A stretch of DNA of 64,000 nucleotides, from the NCBI RefSeq assembly GCF_019823105.1, contig NZ_CP081958.1:2666001-2730000 (forward strand), read 5' to 3'. Made by a program: the position numbers and the translations under genes. Below are positions 8,084-18,182 of this stretch, piece by piece (the first letter of the stretch is position 1; each line of letters opens with the position of its first letter). The notes beneath the pieces are model-generated. The model did not search any database. It was not told the origin of the DNA and was given only the letters and a program-made list of their open reading frames with translations. The stretch comes from Halobaculum magnesiiphilum. GTDB taxonomy: Archaea > Halobacteriota > Halobacteria > Halobacteriales > Haloferacaceae.

Positions 8084-8884
8084 TTACTCGTCCTCGGTCT
8101 CGCGCTCGCGGTGGAAGCGGCCGGTGCCGCCCTTCGCCTCGATCGCCTCGCGGGCGCGCTCGGCGGACGCCTCCAGCTCGGTCTCGGCGGTCTTGTAGTC
8201 GGGCGCGCGCACCTTGATGCGGTACTCGGGGGAGCCGACGTACGACACGTCGAGTTCGATCTCGTCGGGGACCTCGCCGTTGCCCTCGGCGGCCTCCAGC
8301 GCGGCGCGCACGTCGTCGACGCCGTCGTGGCCCGGCGACGAGAGGTCGACGTAGCCCGTGACGTTCACGTACGGGACGGAGACGTTCTCGCGGGCGGTCT
8401 CGACGATGGCCTCGATCTGGTCGTCGCTGAGGTCGGTGTCCTCCAGCGCCTCCTCGCCGTGGATCGCGGCGGCCTCGAAGCCGTCGTACATCGAGCCGAA
8501 CTCGGCGTACAGCGCCTCCGCGACGGCGGTGTAGGTGTCGTCGTCGACGTCCTCGCCGAAGGCGATGCCCATCCAGTTGTCGGCCTTCCGCTCGTTCTTC
8601 CACTCCTGGATCTTGTCCGAGCGCTGGTGGTCGTTGACGTCCTTGATCGACAGGTCGATCTGCTGGCTCGATTTGTCGACGTCGAGCACCTTCGCGACGA
8701 CGCGGTCGCCGACGTTCACGTGGTCGCGGATGTTCTTGATCCACCCGGAGGCGACCTCCGAGACGTGACACAGTCCGCGCTTGTCCTCGTACTCGTCGAG
8801 GTCGACGAACACGCCGAAGTCCGCGATCTCGTCGATCTCTCCCACGACGAGTTCGCCTTGCTCGGGCCAGCCGGTGAATTTCAT
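8084..8884 (-). CDS. eif2a: Translation initiation factor aIF2 subunit alpha
   Basis: The 266-residue protein starts [17 protein letters not shown], with an S1 RNA-binding domain (about 8-85, including the GVFVDLDEY and [10 protein letters not shown] segments), a helical middle domain and an alpha-beta C-terminal domain that contacts the gamma subunit. With the beta and gamma subunits it delivers initiator tRNA to the ribosome. An in-frame GTG at 8923 would add 13 residues, but a TATA-like GGTATTAGGC about 25 bp before 8884 and family conservation support the shorter form. nop10 follows 15 bp downstream. Confidence 0.93.
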   Translation of the reverse strand: MKFTGWPEQGELVVGEIDEIADFGVFVDLDEYEDKRGLCHVSEVASGWIKNIRDHVNVGDRVVAKVLDVDKSSQQIDLSIKDVNDHQRSDKIQEWKNERKADNWMGIAFGEDVDDDTYTAVAEALYAEFGSMYDGFEAAAIHGEEALEDTDLSDDQIEAIVETARENVSVPYVNVTGYVDLSSPGHDGVDDVRAALEAAEGNGEVPDEIELDVSYVGSPEYRIKVRAPDYKTAETELEASAERAREAIEAKGGTGRFHRERETEDE

Positions 8885-9231
8885 ACGCGAGTGTTCCCGA
8901 CCGAGCCTAATACCGTTTGTCAATCGAGGGGCCGATACCTCGCGGTGCGGGCTGTCGGATTGTCGGGTTGTCGCGTTGTTGGACCGCCGTGTGGGACTGA
9001 AACGGGCCGGCAGGAGGGTTCGAGGACGGCCTATCAGAGGCTAAGCACAACAGAACTCAGCGCCGATTGCACGACGGGAACCCTCACTCGAACAGACGGG
9101 CAGTCGATACTCGATCGAAGAACGACTTCAGCGGCCCTGCTGAATACACAGCGCGAATCGGCGATCGGTTGGTCGCCACCATCGGTCGCGATGAGTAATG
9201 GTGACTGTCCCACGTTCTCTCTGAGTGAAGG
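8885..9231. other. Intergenic region with a palindromic-element relic
   Basis: These 347 bp lack a supported gene. They hold the aIF2-alpha promoter (about 8906-8916), a relic of the palindromic element family (8947-9014), and a more AT-rich stretch at about 9020-9230 whose composition differs from the surroundings. That stretch could be a decayed insertion sequence, but I cannot identify one. Confidence 0.55.
8947..9014. repeat. Probable relic of the palindromic element family
   Basis: GTGTGGGACTGAAACGGGCC (8989-9008) matches the conserved outer flank beside element copies 2 and 3 (GGTGGGACTGAAAGGGGC in their orientation). A nearby GGCTGTCGG (8950-8958) matches the terminal-repeat core. Order and spacing differ from the complete copies, so this is a rearranged remnant or a chance match of short motifs. 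Confidence 0.45.
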
Positions 9232-9870
9232 CTACTCGAGGCTGTACTCGTTTGACCAGTAGGCGATGAGTGGGACACCGAGGAGGGTCGGCCAGAGCCA
9301 CGCCGACACGCCGATCAGTGGCGTCAGATTGACCGCCGAGACCGCACTGACTGTCGCGATGAACGCGGCGATCATCCGCTGAAGGTGGCTTACCATCCAC
9401 TCGTCCGTCCCGTCGCTGCGAAACGCTCGGATATCGATCGCGCCGAACACGATCCCGATCGCACCGAACACCGCCATCACGATCCCGAACGACCGCCCGT
9501 CGAGATACCAACTGAGGCCCCACACGCCCAGGACGAGACAGGCGAGAACGACCGACCCCGTCGCGATCCAGTCGATCGAGTGTGCCCGGTGGCTCGGTCG
9601 CTTCCGGGAGAGCGCCCGATATCCCGAGAACGCGAGGTAGCCGCTGAAGACCGCGACGAGCGTGAGAACGATCCGGAGTGTTGTCGGATCGAACGCCAGC
9701 AGGACGAACACGGTCGCAACGACGACGCCCATCGCCAGCAGGAACACCTTCCCGGCCGTGCGATGTCGCGTCCCCCCCTTGGCCGTCACGAGCGCACCGA
9801 CTCCGGCGAAGACGGCGACCGCTCCCGCGGCGATGTGCAGCCAAAGCGTCCACGCTTCGACTGCCGCCAT
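9232..9870 (-). CDS. DUF2306-like membrane protein
   Basis: The 212-residue protein has about seven or eight hydrophobic helices. His12 lies in the first helix (LWLHIAAGAVAVFAGVGAL) and a conserved-looking HRTAGKVFLLAMG segment follows at about 36-48, as in predicted membrane proteins of the DUF2306 type. Function unknown. TTTAGTTAAATA lies about 20-30 bp before the ATG, a strong leaderless promoter. Its GC content is lower than its neighbours, and it sits inside a translation gene cluster between S27e and aIF2-alpha that is usually continuous, which suggests insertion. Confidence 0.7.
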   Translation of the reverse strand: MAAVEAWTLWLHIAAGAVAVFAGVGALVTAKGGTRHRTAGKVFLLAMGVVVATVFVLLAFDPTTLRIVLTLVAVFSGYLAFSGYRALSRKRPSHRAHSIDWIATGSVVLACLVLGVWGLSWYLDGRSFGIVMAVFGAIGIVFGAIDIRAFRSDGTDEWMVSHLQRMIAAFIATVSAVSAVNLTPLIGVSAWLWPTLLGVPLIAYWSNEYSLE

Positions 9871-9886
9871 ATCGACACCTGTGGCG

Positions 9887-9900
9887 GGTATTTAACTAAA
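9887..9900 (-). promoter_or_regulatory. TATA box of the DUF2306-like gene
   Basis: On the minus strand TTTAGTTAAATACC lies 17-30 bp before the ATG at 9870. It is one of the most AT-rich promoter cores in the window. Confidence 0.65.
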
Positions 9901-10047
9901 GGTGTGGGGCTTTCAGAGTGATCCCGTTCGTTCGGTATGAGCCCTCGATAGATACGCACGCAACTCGTCTCCACTGTGGGGGTTCAACCGAGCCGAAGGC
10001 ATCGCCACTCCGCACCGACGAGAAACCGCGAACCGCAGAACCCGACG

Positions 10048-10221
10048 TTACCGCGCTTCGACGGTCTCGACGACCTCGCCGGCGAACTCGGCGTCGCCGC
10101 CGGTGGGTCGCGCGAGCGTCGTCCCGCAGACGGCGCAGTTGACCTCGCTCGCGGCCTTGCCGAAGACGACCTGCTCGTTCTCACAGTCCGGGCACGTGAC
10201 GCGGAAGAAGCTCCCTGCCAT
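10048..10221 (-). CDS. rps27e: 30S ribosomal protein S27e
   Basis: This 57-residue zinc-ribbon protein has Cys10, Cys13, Cys29 and Cys32 in the CPDC and CAVC pairs. It is a small-subunit ribosomal protein of archaea and eukaryotes. The ATG at 10221 follows the L44e stop by 2 bp, so the genes form one unit. A longer frame extends upstream but only overlaps L44e in another register. In many archaea aIF2-alpha follows directly; here about 1.2 kb intervenes. Confidence 0.92.
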   Translation of the reverse strand: MAGSFFRVTCPDCENEQVVFGKAASEVNCAVCGTTLARPTGGDAEFAGEVVETVEAR

Positions 10222-10223
10222 GC

Positions 10224-10505
10224 TTACTCCTGGAAGGTGAGCCGACCCGCGCGCCATCCCTCGCGCATGTGGGCCTTGCCGCAGTCGCCGCAGCGGTACT
10301 TGAGGTGGGTCTTCTTCGTGGGCTTGTCCCCGCCGGGCACCTTCGAGAACTTGCCGGCGTTCCCGATGACGGACGTGCCGCGGGCCTGCTGGCGGTCGGT
10401 CCACTTCATGCCGGTCTGGCGACCGGTTCGGACCTTCTCGACCTCGTGTTCGTGGTGGGCGTTGCAGTGCGGACAGTACGTGTTCATCCGGCGTGGCATC
10501 TCCAT
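10224..10505 (-). CDS. rpl44e: 50S ribosomal protein L44e
   Basis: The 93-residue protein starts [14 protein letters not shown] and has two cysteine pairs, Cys11/Cys14 and Cys72/Cys75, that form the L44e zinc site, plus the GRQTGMKW and [10 protein letters not shown] segments typical of the family. It contacts the 23S rRNA near the E site. A GAGGAGA motif about 8 bp upstream and a TATA-like TTTTAAGC at 10544-10551 suggest a short leader. The gene heads the L44e-S27e unit. Confidence 0.94.
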   Translation of the reverse strand: MEMPRRMNTYCPHCNAHHEHEVEKVRTGRQTGMKWTDRQQARGTSVIGNAGKFSKVPGGDKPTKKTHLKYRCGDCGKAHMREGWRAGRLTFQE

Positions 10506-10714
10506 AGCGGAATCTCCTCTTGGAACACCGTTCAGTGTCGGCGCTTAAAACCCATACGGTACGGAGTTGCCGCGGGCGGGAGGCCGTCACAGTCGCCGCC
10601 GGGGAGATTCGGGATGAAACCGCGGAAGAACTGCGAGGGTGAACTGCGAGAGAACCTGCGGAAGAACAGCGAACGGGAGCTGCGGCGAGGTGGGGCCCCG
10701 AACGGCGTCGGTCG

Positions 10715-12091
10715 TCAGTACTTCGGATCCGCGCCGGAAACCGCGTACAGGTCGTCCATGAGCGAGTCGCGCTGCTCCTGCCAGCCCTCGAACCCGCCCG
10801 GTCGCTCCGGGTAGCGGTCGTAGTGGTCCTTCAGGTCGCCGGCGATGCCGCGGACCTTGTACAGCTCCCGCAGCGTGTCCCAGTGGCCGTACGTGTCGAA
10901 CACCGTCTTCAGCTTCAGGCGCAGGCTCATCGAGGTCTCGCCCTTGGTCATCGCATTCAACAGCTGTTGGGCCGGGAGCGTGGTGATGATGTCGGTGAGC
11001 TCGTCCACCTCGTGGGCGGTCCCCCAGATGTTGTACACGTCCATCGCGGCGAAGCGCTTCCCGAAGTCGGTCATCACGTCGTGGTTGTACCGCCAGAGGC
11101 GCTCCTCGGTCGCGTCGCCCTCGACGACGGCGTCGATCGCGCGCTTGACCGCCCAGTGGGCCGACTTCGCGGCGCCCGGAATGCCGCCGCCGGTGGTGGG
11201 GTTGACGTGGCCGGCGGCGTCGCCGACGGCGACGAAGCCGTCCGCGACCGCCGAGTCGTACGGGCGCCGGGTGGGGAGCGCGGCGCCGAGCTTGTCCTTC
11301 ACTTCCGCGCCCTCGAACTCAGGACGGCGGCTCATGTCGCGTTTGAGCACCTCCACGAGCTTCATCGGCGGCTCGGTCATCTGGAAGCCGAGGCCGGCGT
11401 TGATCTCGGTGCCCGTGCGCGGGAAGTACCAGAGGTAGCCCAGCTCCTCGGTGGGCTTGAACACGATGGCGTCCTCGTAGTCGACCGGTTCGGGCACCTC
11501 GACGACCTCGCGGTAGGCCGAACAGAACTGCGAGTACGAGACGTTCGTGTCGAAGCTCGCGTCGCCGAACTCGCCCTTGTCCTGGAGGATCGACAGCGCG
11601 CCGGCGGCGTCGACGGTGAGCTCCGCCTCGTAGGTGAGGGGGTCGCCGTTTCGCTTCGCGCGCACGCCCGTCACCTTCCCGTCGTCCGCCTGCACCACGT
11701 CCTGAACGACGGTGTCGTAGTGGATGTCGGCGCCGGCGCGCTCGGTCTCCTCGAGGATCACCTCGCCGTAGCGCTTTCGGTCGACCACCGCCCCGGCCTG
11801 GCCGAACGGCACGTCGAGCTCCTCGCCGGTCTTGGGGTTCTCGAACACCGCGCGGCGGATGTTCTGGTTGGTGAACGACTCCTCCCGGAGGTAGTCGAGG
11901 TCGATCACGTCCGGGAACGTCGACTTCCCCTTGATCGCGTCGCCGCAGGCGATGTGGCCCGCCTCCTCCTCCGGCTTTCGCTCGAGGACGACGACGTCGA
12001 GCCCCTCGCTGGCGGCCGTCGAGGCGGCGAAGGCTCCCGCCGTGCCCGCGCCGACGACGACGATATCGTACGAGTCCGATGCCGCAGACAT
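10715..12091 (-). CDS. Geranylgeranyl reductase family flavoprotein (archaeal lipid saturation)
   Basis: The 458-residue protein has an N-terminal FAD-binding Rossmann motif (VVVGAGTAGAFAA, about 11-23), the family CGDAIKG motif near residue 50 and the second FAD motif GDAAGHVNPTTGGGI at about 325. This family reduces the double bonds of geranylgeranyl chains in archaeal membrane lipids (digeranylgeranylglycerophospholipid reductase) or related isoprenoids. The start MSAASDSYD is supported by a GGAGG-like site and by GCCTTTTTTGGG about 25 bp upstream. Haloarchaea carry several paralogues, so the exact substrate is not certain. Confidence 0.87.
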   Translation of the reverse strand: MSAASDSYDIVVVGAGTAGAFAASTAASEGLDVVVLERKPEEEAGHIACGDAIKGKSTFPDVIDLDYLREESFTNQNIRRAVFENPKTGEELDVPFGQAGAVVDRKRYGEVILEETERAGADIHYDTVVQDVVQADDGKVTGVRAKRNGDPLTYEAELTVDAAGALSILQDKGEFGDASFDTNVSYSQFCSAYREVVEVPEPVDYEDAIVFKPTEELGYLWYFPRTGTEINAGLGFQMTEPPMKLVEVLKRDMSRRPEFEGAEVKDKLGAALPTRRPYDSAVADGFVAVGDAAGHVNPTTGGGIPGAAKSAHWAVKRAIDAVVEGDATEERLWRYNHDVMTDFGKRFAAMDVYNIWGTAHEVDELTDIITTLPAQQLLNAMTKGETSMSLRLKLKTVFDTYGHWDTLRELYKVRGIAGDLKDHYDRYPERPGGFEGWQEQRDSLMDDLYAVSGADPKY

Positions 12092-12192
12092 AGCCTCCCC
12101 TTCCGAATCGGCCCCCAAAAAAGGCGCGTATCCGCCGCGGCCCGAACGGGTTCGGGTCCGGATCGACCCGTCCCGTGTTCGGGTCCCCGGCC

Positions 12193-13350
12193 TCAGATCG
12201 CGCCCGTCTCCCCCTCGCGGTCGCCGTCGCCGTCGGGCTCCTGCGGGAACCACGACTCCGCGACCGCGAACGTCAGCGTCGAGAGGACGCCGATCAGCGT
12301 CCCGGCGGTGAGCGCCAGCGCGAGCCGCGCGAGCGACAGCGGCGCCGTCCCCGCGTCCGGCACGTCGGGGAGGAAGTACCCCGACAGCCCGTACAACACG
12401 ATCGCGATCGCGGCGACGTAGAACGGGGCGTTGAGGTACCGCCAGCGGAACCGCTCGGCGAGGTACTCGTCGGTCACCTGCCCGAGCGAGGACGTGACGC
12501 CCGCGGCCGCGGCCCACTGCACGGACGCGTGAACGAACACCGCCAGCCGCTGGGCGATCGGGATCTCGCCCGTCTCGGCGGCCTCGGCGACCGCCAGCGC
12601 GTCGAGCCCCTGGACCCCGCCGATGACCAGCAGCGCCAGGGCGACGAGGTAGGTGACGATCGTGACGCGCCCGGCGTACAGCCCCGTGCGTGCGCGCTCG
12701 GCGATCCCGTCGACGGTCTCCTCCAGCCCGAGGCCGCGCCACAGCGAGTACAGCCCCAGGAGCGTGGATATCGAGCCGAACACGACGGCGCCGGGCAGCT
12801 CCAGCATCCCGGCGATCACCGAGAAGGGGTACACGAGCAGGAGGACGCCCAGCGGGATGAGGATCGTCCCGCGGGTCTCCGGGTCCGACAGCACCTGCTT
12901 CATCGTGTAGTAGATCGATTCGAGGTCCTGCGCCTGCCGGACGACGACGCGGCGGACGCCGTCCAGCGGGACCCGCGAGCGGATCACCGGGAGCACCGAC
13001 TCGTCCTGTGCGCCGTCGGTGATGACGATCGCACGGACCTCCTCGCCGGTCGACAGCGCCGCGAGGACGGTGTCGATCTCCTCACCGACCGCGCGGTTCG
13101 CCTTCACGTCGCCCTCGTTGACGCCGGTGACGGCCGCGACGGCGACCTCCTCGTCGACGGTCGGGTCTGCCCGGAGGTCCTCGTAGGCGTTGATCGCCTG
13201 AAAGAGGACGTTCACGTCGGAGTCCTCCGGGTCGGCCGTCGCGAGCTGCACCGCCGCGTCCTCTACCTCGTCCCGGCCGATGACCGGCGTGCGGACGCCG
13301 GTCTTGCGGCCGAGGTCGTCGTCGAGGTCGACGGGGAGGACGAGGATCAT
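12193..13350 (-). CDS. DUF373 family membrane protein (second paralogue)
   Basis: The 385-residue product begins MILVLPVDLDDDLGRKTGV and has the same plan as the DUF373 protein at 3553-4719: a soluble N-terminal domain with the VRRVVVRQAQDLESIYYTMK segment near residue 140, then multiple membrane helices. A TATA-like AGATATACC about 28 bp upstream fixes the start, since the open frame runs on upstream into the palindromic-element spacer. Function of the family unknown. Confidence 0.82.
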   Translation of the reverse strand: MILVLPVDLDDDLGRKTGVRTPVIGRDEVEDAAVQLATADPEDSDVNVLFQAINAYEDLRADPTVDEEVAVAAVTGVNEGDVKANRAVGEEIDTVLAALSTGEEVRAIVITDGAQDESVLPVIRSRVPLDGVRRVVVRQAQDLESIYYTMKQVLSDPETRGTILIPLGVLLLVYPFSVIAGMLELPGAVVFGSISTLLGLYSLWRGLGLEETVDGIAERARTGLYAGRVTIVTYLVALALLVIGGVQGLDALAVAEAAETGEIPIAQRLAVFVHASVQWAAAAGVTSSLGQVTDEYLAERFRWRYLNAPFYVAAIAIVLYGLSGYFLPDVPDAGTAPLSLARLALALTAGTLIGVLSTLTFAVAESWFPQEPDGDGDREGETGAI

Positions 13351-13374
13351 TGCCGTGCGGCGGATTGACTCTCC

Positions 13375-13387
13375 GGGTATATCTGCC
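13375..13387 (-). promoter_or_regulatory. TATA box of the second DUF373 gene
   Basis: GGCAGATATACCC on the minus strand lies 25-37 bp before the ATG at 13350. Confidence 0.6.
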
Positions 13388-13481
13388 TTCGGGCGATCGT
13401 CGGGATCCGTTGACTGGACGGTGGTCGGGTTGACCGTGGCGGCGACCGTCACAACCAATCCGACGGTGGCCTCGAAAGCCC

Positions 13482-13581
13482 CTGCCGGCCTCGTGGGCTG
13501 CGGCTCGCTGCGCTCCTCGGTTCGCTCCTTCCAGTCGCTCACCAGCGGTGCTTGCGTCGCCTCGCCTCACGAGACCGGCAG
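13482..13581. repeat. Palindromic element, copy 2
   Basis: Ends CTGCCGGCCTCGTG (13482-13495) and CACGAGACCGGCAG (13568-13581) are inverted repeats with one mismatch in 14. On the left lies CGAAAGCC; on the right CCCCTTTCAGTCCCACCC (13582-13599), the complement of the GGGTGGGACTGAAAGGGG flank. It is shorter (100 bp) than copies 1 and 3. Confidence 0.75.
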
Positions 13582-13788
13582 CCCCTTTCAGTCCCACCCG
13601 ACCGCACCGCACCACGGCCTCCCCAGCCGACTCGCTCGGCTCACGCTGTTCGCCTCGCTCGCCCCTCGCACGCTTCCGGCGGGCACAGAGGCCCGCCGCC
13701 GCGCGCCACCGCCAGGTGCGGTTCGTGCACACCGTGCAGCGGACTACGACGCTCGACCCGTCCGAGCCACGGGCGGGAATGAAAGGGG

Positions 13789-13948
13789 CCGCGGCTGTCG
13801 GCGAACCCCGGTCCCTCAAGCACCGGAGCGCGAGCGAAGCGAGGCCGACCGCAGGGAGGCCTCGAAATGCGAACGGCGAACGGGGTGAGCCGTGAGCGAA
13901 GCGAGCGCGAGGAGCGCAGAGTGGACCGGGGCTCGCCGACAGCCGCGG
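13789..13948. repeat. Palindromic element, copy 3
   Basis: The ends match over 26 bp with one mismatch: CCGCGGCTGTCGGCGA plus CCCCGGTCC on the left (13789-13814) and the complement on the right (13923-13948). The first 14 bp differ from copy 1 by one base, and the element is 160 bp long, against 159 bp in copy 1. The left flank reads GGGCGGGAATGAAAGGGG (13771-13788) and the right flank GGCTTTCGG. Confidence 0.85.
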
Positions 13949-14057
13949 GGGCTTTCGGGGCCTGCTGCTTCGTGTTCCCCCTCTCACAACCGAAGCCCGA
14001 TGATCGCAGGAACCGACGCAGTCAACACGCCGCCCGCAGAACCAACGCCCAACGATC

Positions 14058-15611
<1,554 letters not shown>

Positions 15612-15645
15612 GCCGACTCGGCGTCGCCGACGTGTTCGCGGTCGA

Positions 15646-17094
15646 CTACGCCGACAGCATCCGGTCGGCGGTGACGACGCGGACGCTCGCGGGTCGTTTC
15701 ACGTACTCGCCCTCCGAATCGGCGACGATCTGGTCGATCCCGCGCTGGGCGGCGACGTCGAGCACCCGCTGGGAGAGTTCCCCGTCGAGCACCAGCGCGA
15801 CCGGCGACCCGTCGGCGTCGGAGACGGCGTCGAACACGTCGGCCGCGGGCACGTCCTCGAGGACGCCGCAGTCGGCGTCCAGCAGCCGCGCGCGGTTCGT
15901 CCCCTCGCCGACGACCGCCGCGACGTGGTCCCGCAGGGACCGGGGTCGATCCGTTTCGCGGGTGGATCCGTCGGCGGACTCGGCGTCCGCGGCGTCGGTG
16001 TCCGCGGTCTCTGCGTCGGCAGCCGCTCCACCGCTCGCGTCGGCGTCGGTCTCGCTCGTGTCGTCGCCGTCGAGTTCATCGGCCCGTTCGTCGCCGTCGC
16101 GTTCGTCGCCACCGAGGTCGTCGCCGTCGACGAGCTCGTCGGGCACGCTCGGCGCATCGGGCGTCGACACGCCCTCCGGGGACTCGCCCGCGGCGGACGG
16201 GGGGGCGTCCGGAGCGGGCGCCGCGCTGCCGTCGGTGGCGACGCCGAGGCCGGACGCGTCGGCGTCCTCGCGGTCGTCCGCGGACGCGTCGAGATCGAGG
16301 GAGTCGAACGGCACCTTCTCGCGGAGCGCGGCCATCAGCTCGTGGCGGGAGAGGTCCTCGACCGAGTGGCCCTCCGGGGCGAACGCGACGTAGTCCACGT
16401 CGCCTACCTGCGAGAGCTCCCGGAGGATGAGCTCGCCGCCGCGGTCGCCGTCGAGGAACGCGGTGACCGTTCGCTCGGCGGTGAGGTCGGCCACGGCGTC
16501 GGGGACGTTCGTGCCCTCGACGGCGACGCCGTTCTTGATGCCGTACTTCAACAGCGTGAGCACGTCCGCGCGCCCCTCGACGACGACGATCGCGTCGGAG
16601 TCGTGGACCCGCGGACCGGCGGGGAGCCCCCGGTACTCGTCGATGCGCTCGACGCGGTTGGCCTCGCGCACCTCCGAGAGGATCTCGGTGGAGTCCATCA
16701 CCGACTCGTCGAACGAGGAGGTGAGCAGCTCCTTGGCTCGCTCGACGACCTCGCGGCGCTTGGCCGTGCGCATGTCCTCGATGTCCGAGACCTCGACGCG
16801 CGCCTCGCAGGGGCCGACGCGCGTGATCGCCTCGAGGCTGGCCGCGAGGATGGAGGTCTCGACCTTGTCGAGGCCGGAGGCGATGGTGATCTCCCCGAAG
16901 CTCTGGCCGTTCTCGCTGTCTATCTGTACGTCGATACGTCCGATCTTCGACGACTGTTGGAGATCGCGGAGGTCCAGCTCGTCGCCGAGCAGGCCCTCCG
17001 TCTGTCCGAACACGGCGCCGACCACGTCGCTCCGCTCGACGACGCCGTCGGCCGTGATCCTGGCGTGAATGAGGTATTTGGCTGAATCGTCCAT
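15646..17094 (-). CDS. dnaG: Archaeal DnaG-type primase (Toprim)
   Basis: The 482-residue protein has the archaeal DnaG N-terminal domain (about 1-160), then a Toprim domain with the catalytic Glu173 in VVVEGRADVL and Asp215/Asp217 in FLDGDRGG. Archaeal DnaG makes short RNA primers in vitro and also associates with the exosome. Residues about 268-395 form a very acidic Asp/Ala/Glu/Ser linker before a conserved C-terminal domain. The ATG at 17094 gives MDDSAKYLIH, the family start; the frame stays open upstream. A TATATAA at 17153-17159 probably serves it. Confidence 0.93.
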   Translation of the reverse strand: MDDSAKYLIHARITADGVVERSDVVGAVFGQTEGLLGDELDLRDLQQSSKIGRIDVQIDSENGQSFGEITIASGLDKVETSILAASLEAITRVGPCEARVEVSDIEDMRTAKRREVVERAKELLTSSFDESVMDSTEILSEVREANRVERIDEYRGLPAGPRVHDSDAIVVVEGRADVLTLLKYGIKNGVAVEGTNVPDAVADLTAERTVTAFLDGDRGGELILRELSQVGDVDYVAFAPEGHSVEDLSRHELMAALREKVPFDSLDLDASADDREDADASGLGVATDGSAAPAPDAPPSAAGESPEGVSTPDAPSVPDELVDGDDLGGDERDGDERADELDGDDTSETDADASGGAAADAETADTDAADAESADGSTRETDRPRSLRDHVAAVVGEGTNRARLLDADCGVLEDVPAADVFDAVSDADGSPVALVLDGELSQRVLDVAAQRGIDQIVADSEGEYVKRPASVRVVTADRMLSA

Positions 17095-17150
17095 GTGATG
17101 TCCCCTCCATGGGGCTGATGGTGATGTGAGGGCGGCGGGAACCGCCGACG

Positions 17151-17161
17151 AGTATATAAGT
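17151..17161 (-). promoter_or_regulatory. TATA box, probably of dnaG
   Basis: ACTTATATACT on the minus strand lies about 57-67 bp before the dnaG ATG, implying a leader of about 30 nt. It is nearly symmetric, but on the plus strand the next gene starts 190 bp away, which makes dnaG the better partner. Confidence 0.55.
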
Positions 17162-17351
17162 GCCGCGGGGTGGAAATACCTGTCGTCACGCCCGCCCTCC
17201 TGCCCGAACGGGGAGTCGCGGTCGCCCCACGCGAGCCGTTCTGGACGAGCGATCACCGACGGACCCCCGGACGAAAGAGCCATACGCGGAGGATTCGTCC
17301 CTCCGGCATCGACAGAACCGGCCGATCCGACCGCCGGCCGGCGCCGAACCC

Positions 17352-18182
17352 ATGAACGAACCACACCTCCAGTCGCTGTGCGATCAGGAGACGATGATCG
17401 AGCGAGCGCGGGCCGACGACGCGCCGGAGTGGCTCACCCGCCACGTCGAGACGTTCACCGGCGCGCTCACCGGCGAGCGAAACGGGACCCCGTTCCCGTG
17501 TCACTTCGGGACCAACGCCGTCGAGCGCGGGGACCTCCTGTACGCCGCGGTGCCGTCGCTCACCGACCCGGACGCGCTGTTCGGGTTCCGGGACGCGCTC
17601 TTGGAGTACCTCGACACTTACCAGTCCCACGCCGAACTCGCACCCCTGGTGACGTTCTTCGCGCCGCCGGAGGCCGTCGGGGAGGGCGGGGGGGTCGAAG
17701 CCGTTCCGGAGGCCGACTGGCACGAGGCGCTGTGGCACGTGCTCCAGTTCCTCCACGTCAACGACCCCGAGCCGTGGCCCGAGGACGTCCCCACCGATCC
17801 CGACGACCCACACTGGGAGTTCTGCTTCGGCGGCACGCCCATGTTTCCGACCTCACGGGCGCCCTTCTACGACGACCGCCGGAGCCGCTACTGCCCGGTC
17901 GGGCTGGAGATCACGTTCCAGCCGCGGGACGTGTTCGACGGCCTTACCCACGACACCGAGGCCGGCGCCCGCGCCCGCGAGGTGATTCAGGGCCGCCTCG
18001 GCGACTACGACGGCGTCTGTCCGCACGCCGATCTGGGCGACTACGGCGTGGAGGGCGACCGCGAGTGGCGCCAGTACCTCTTCTCGGCCGACGAGTCGCA
18101 GTTCCCCGACGAGTGCCCGCTCACGGTGACGCGGGAGGTGACGGCGCTGGACGCCGACCCCGGCGGCGTCGGGGCCGACTGA
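17352..18182 (+). CDS. YqcI/YcgG family protein
   Basis: The 276-residue protein contains [19 protein letters not shown] near the N-terminus and the [20 protein letters not shown] and [17 protein letters not shown] segments in the middle, as in the YqcI/YcgG family. No function is established for the family. The ATG at 17352 is the best start, although no TATA box is evident and the frame is open upstream. It overlaps the next gene as ATGA, so the two are translationally coupled. Confidence 0.8.
   Translation: MNEPHLQSLCDQETMIERARADDAPEWLTRHVETFTGALTGERNGTPFPCHFGTNAVERGDLLYAAVPSLTDPDALFGFRDALLEYLDTYQSHAELAPLVTFFAPPEAVGEGGGVEAVPEADWHEALWHVLQFLHVNDPEPWPEDVPTDPDDPHWEFCFGGTPMFPTSRAPFYDDRRSRYCPVGLEITFQPRDVFDGLTHDTEAGARAREVIQGRLGDYDGVCPHADLGDYGVEGDREWRQYLFSADESQFPDECPLTVTREVTALDADPGGVGAD

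Larger units (their letters stand above)
13351..14057. other. 707 bp divergent spacer with two palindromic elements
   Basis: The space between the divergent DUF373 and phosphoglycerate mutase genes holds element copy 2 (13482-13581) and copy 3 (13789-13948), with their conserved outer flanks facing each other at 13582-13600 and 13771-13788. The 170 bp between those flanks includes another GC-rich hairpin-like stretch (GCGGGC, then GCCCGC, near 13678-13697). I see no coding sequence that I would trust. Confidence 0.75.

Noticed and set aside
9020-9231. Possible decayed insertion sequence near 9020-9231.
   Set aside because: Composition differs from the surroundings but no transposase fragment or clear terminal repeats could be seen.
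17153-17159. TATATAA at 17153-17159 as the promoter of the YqcI/YcgG gene.
   Set aside because: The gene starts 190 bp away, while dnaG starts 59 bp away on the opposite strand, so dnaG is the better partner.
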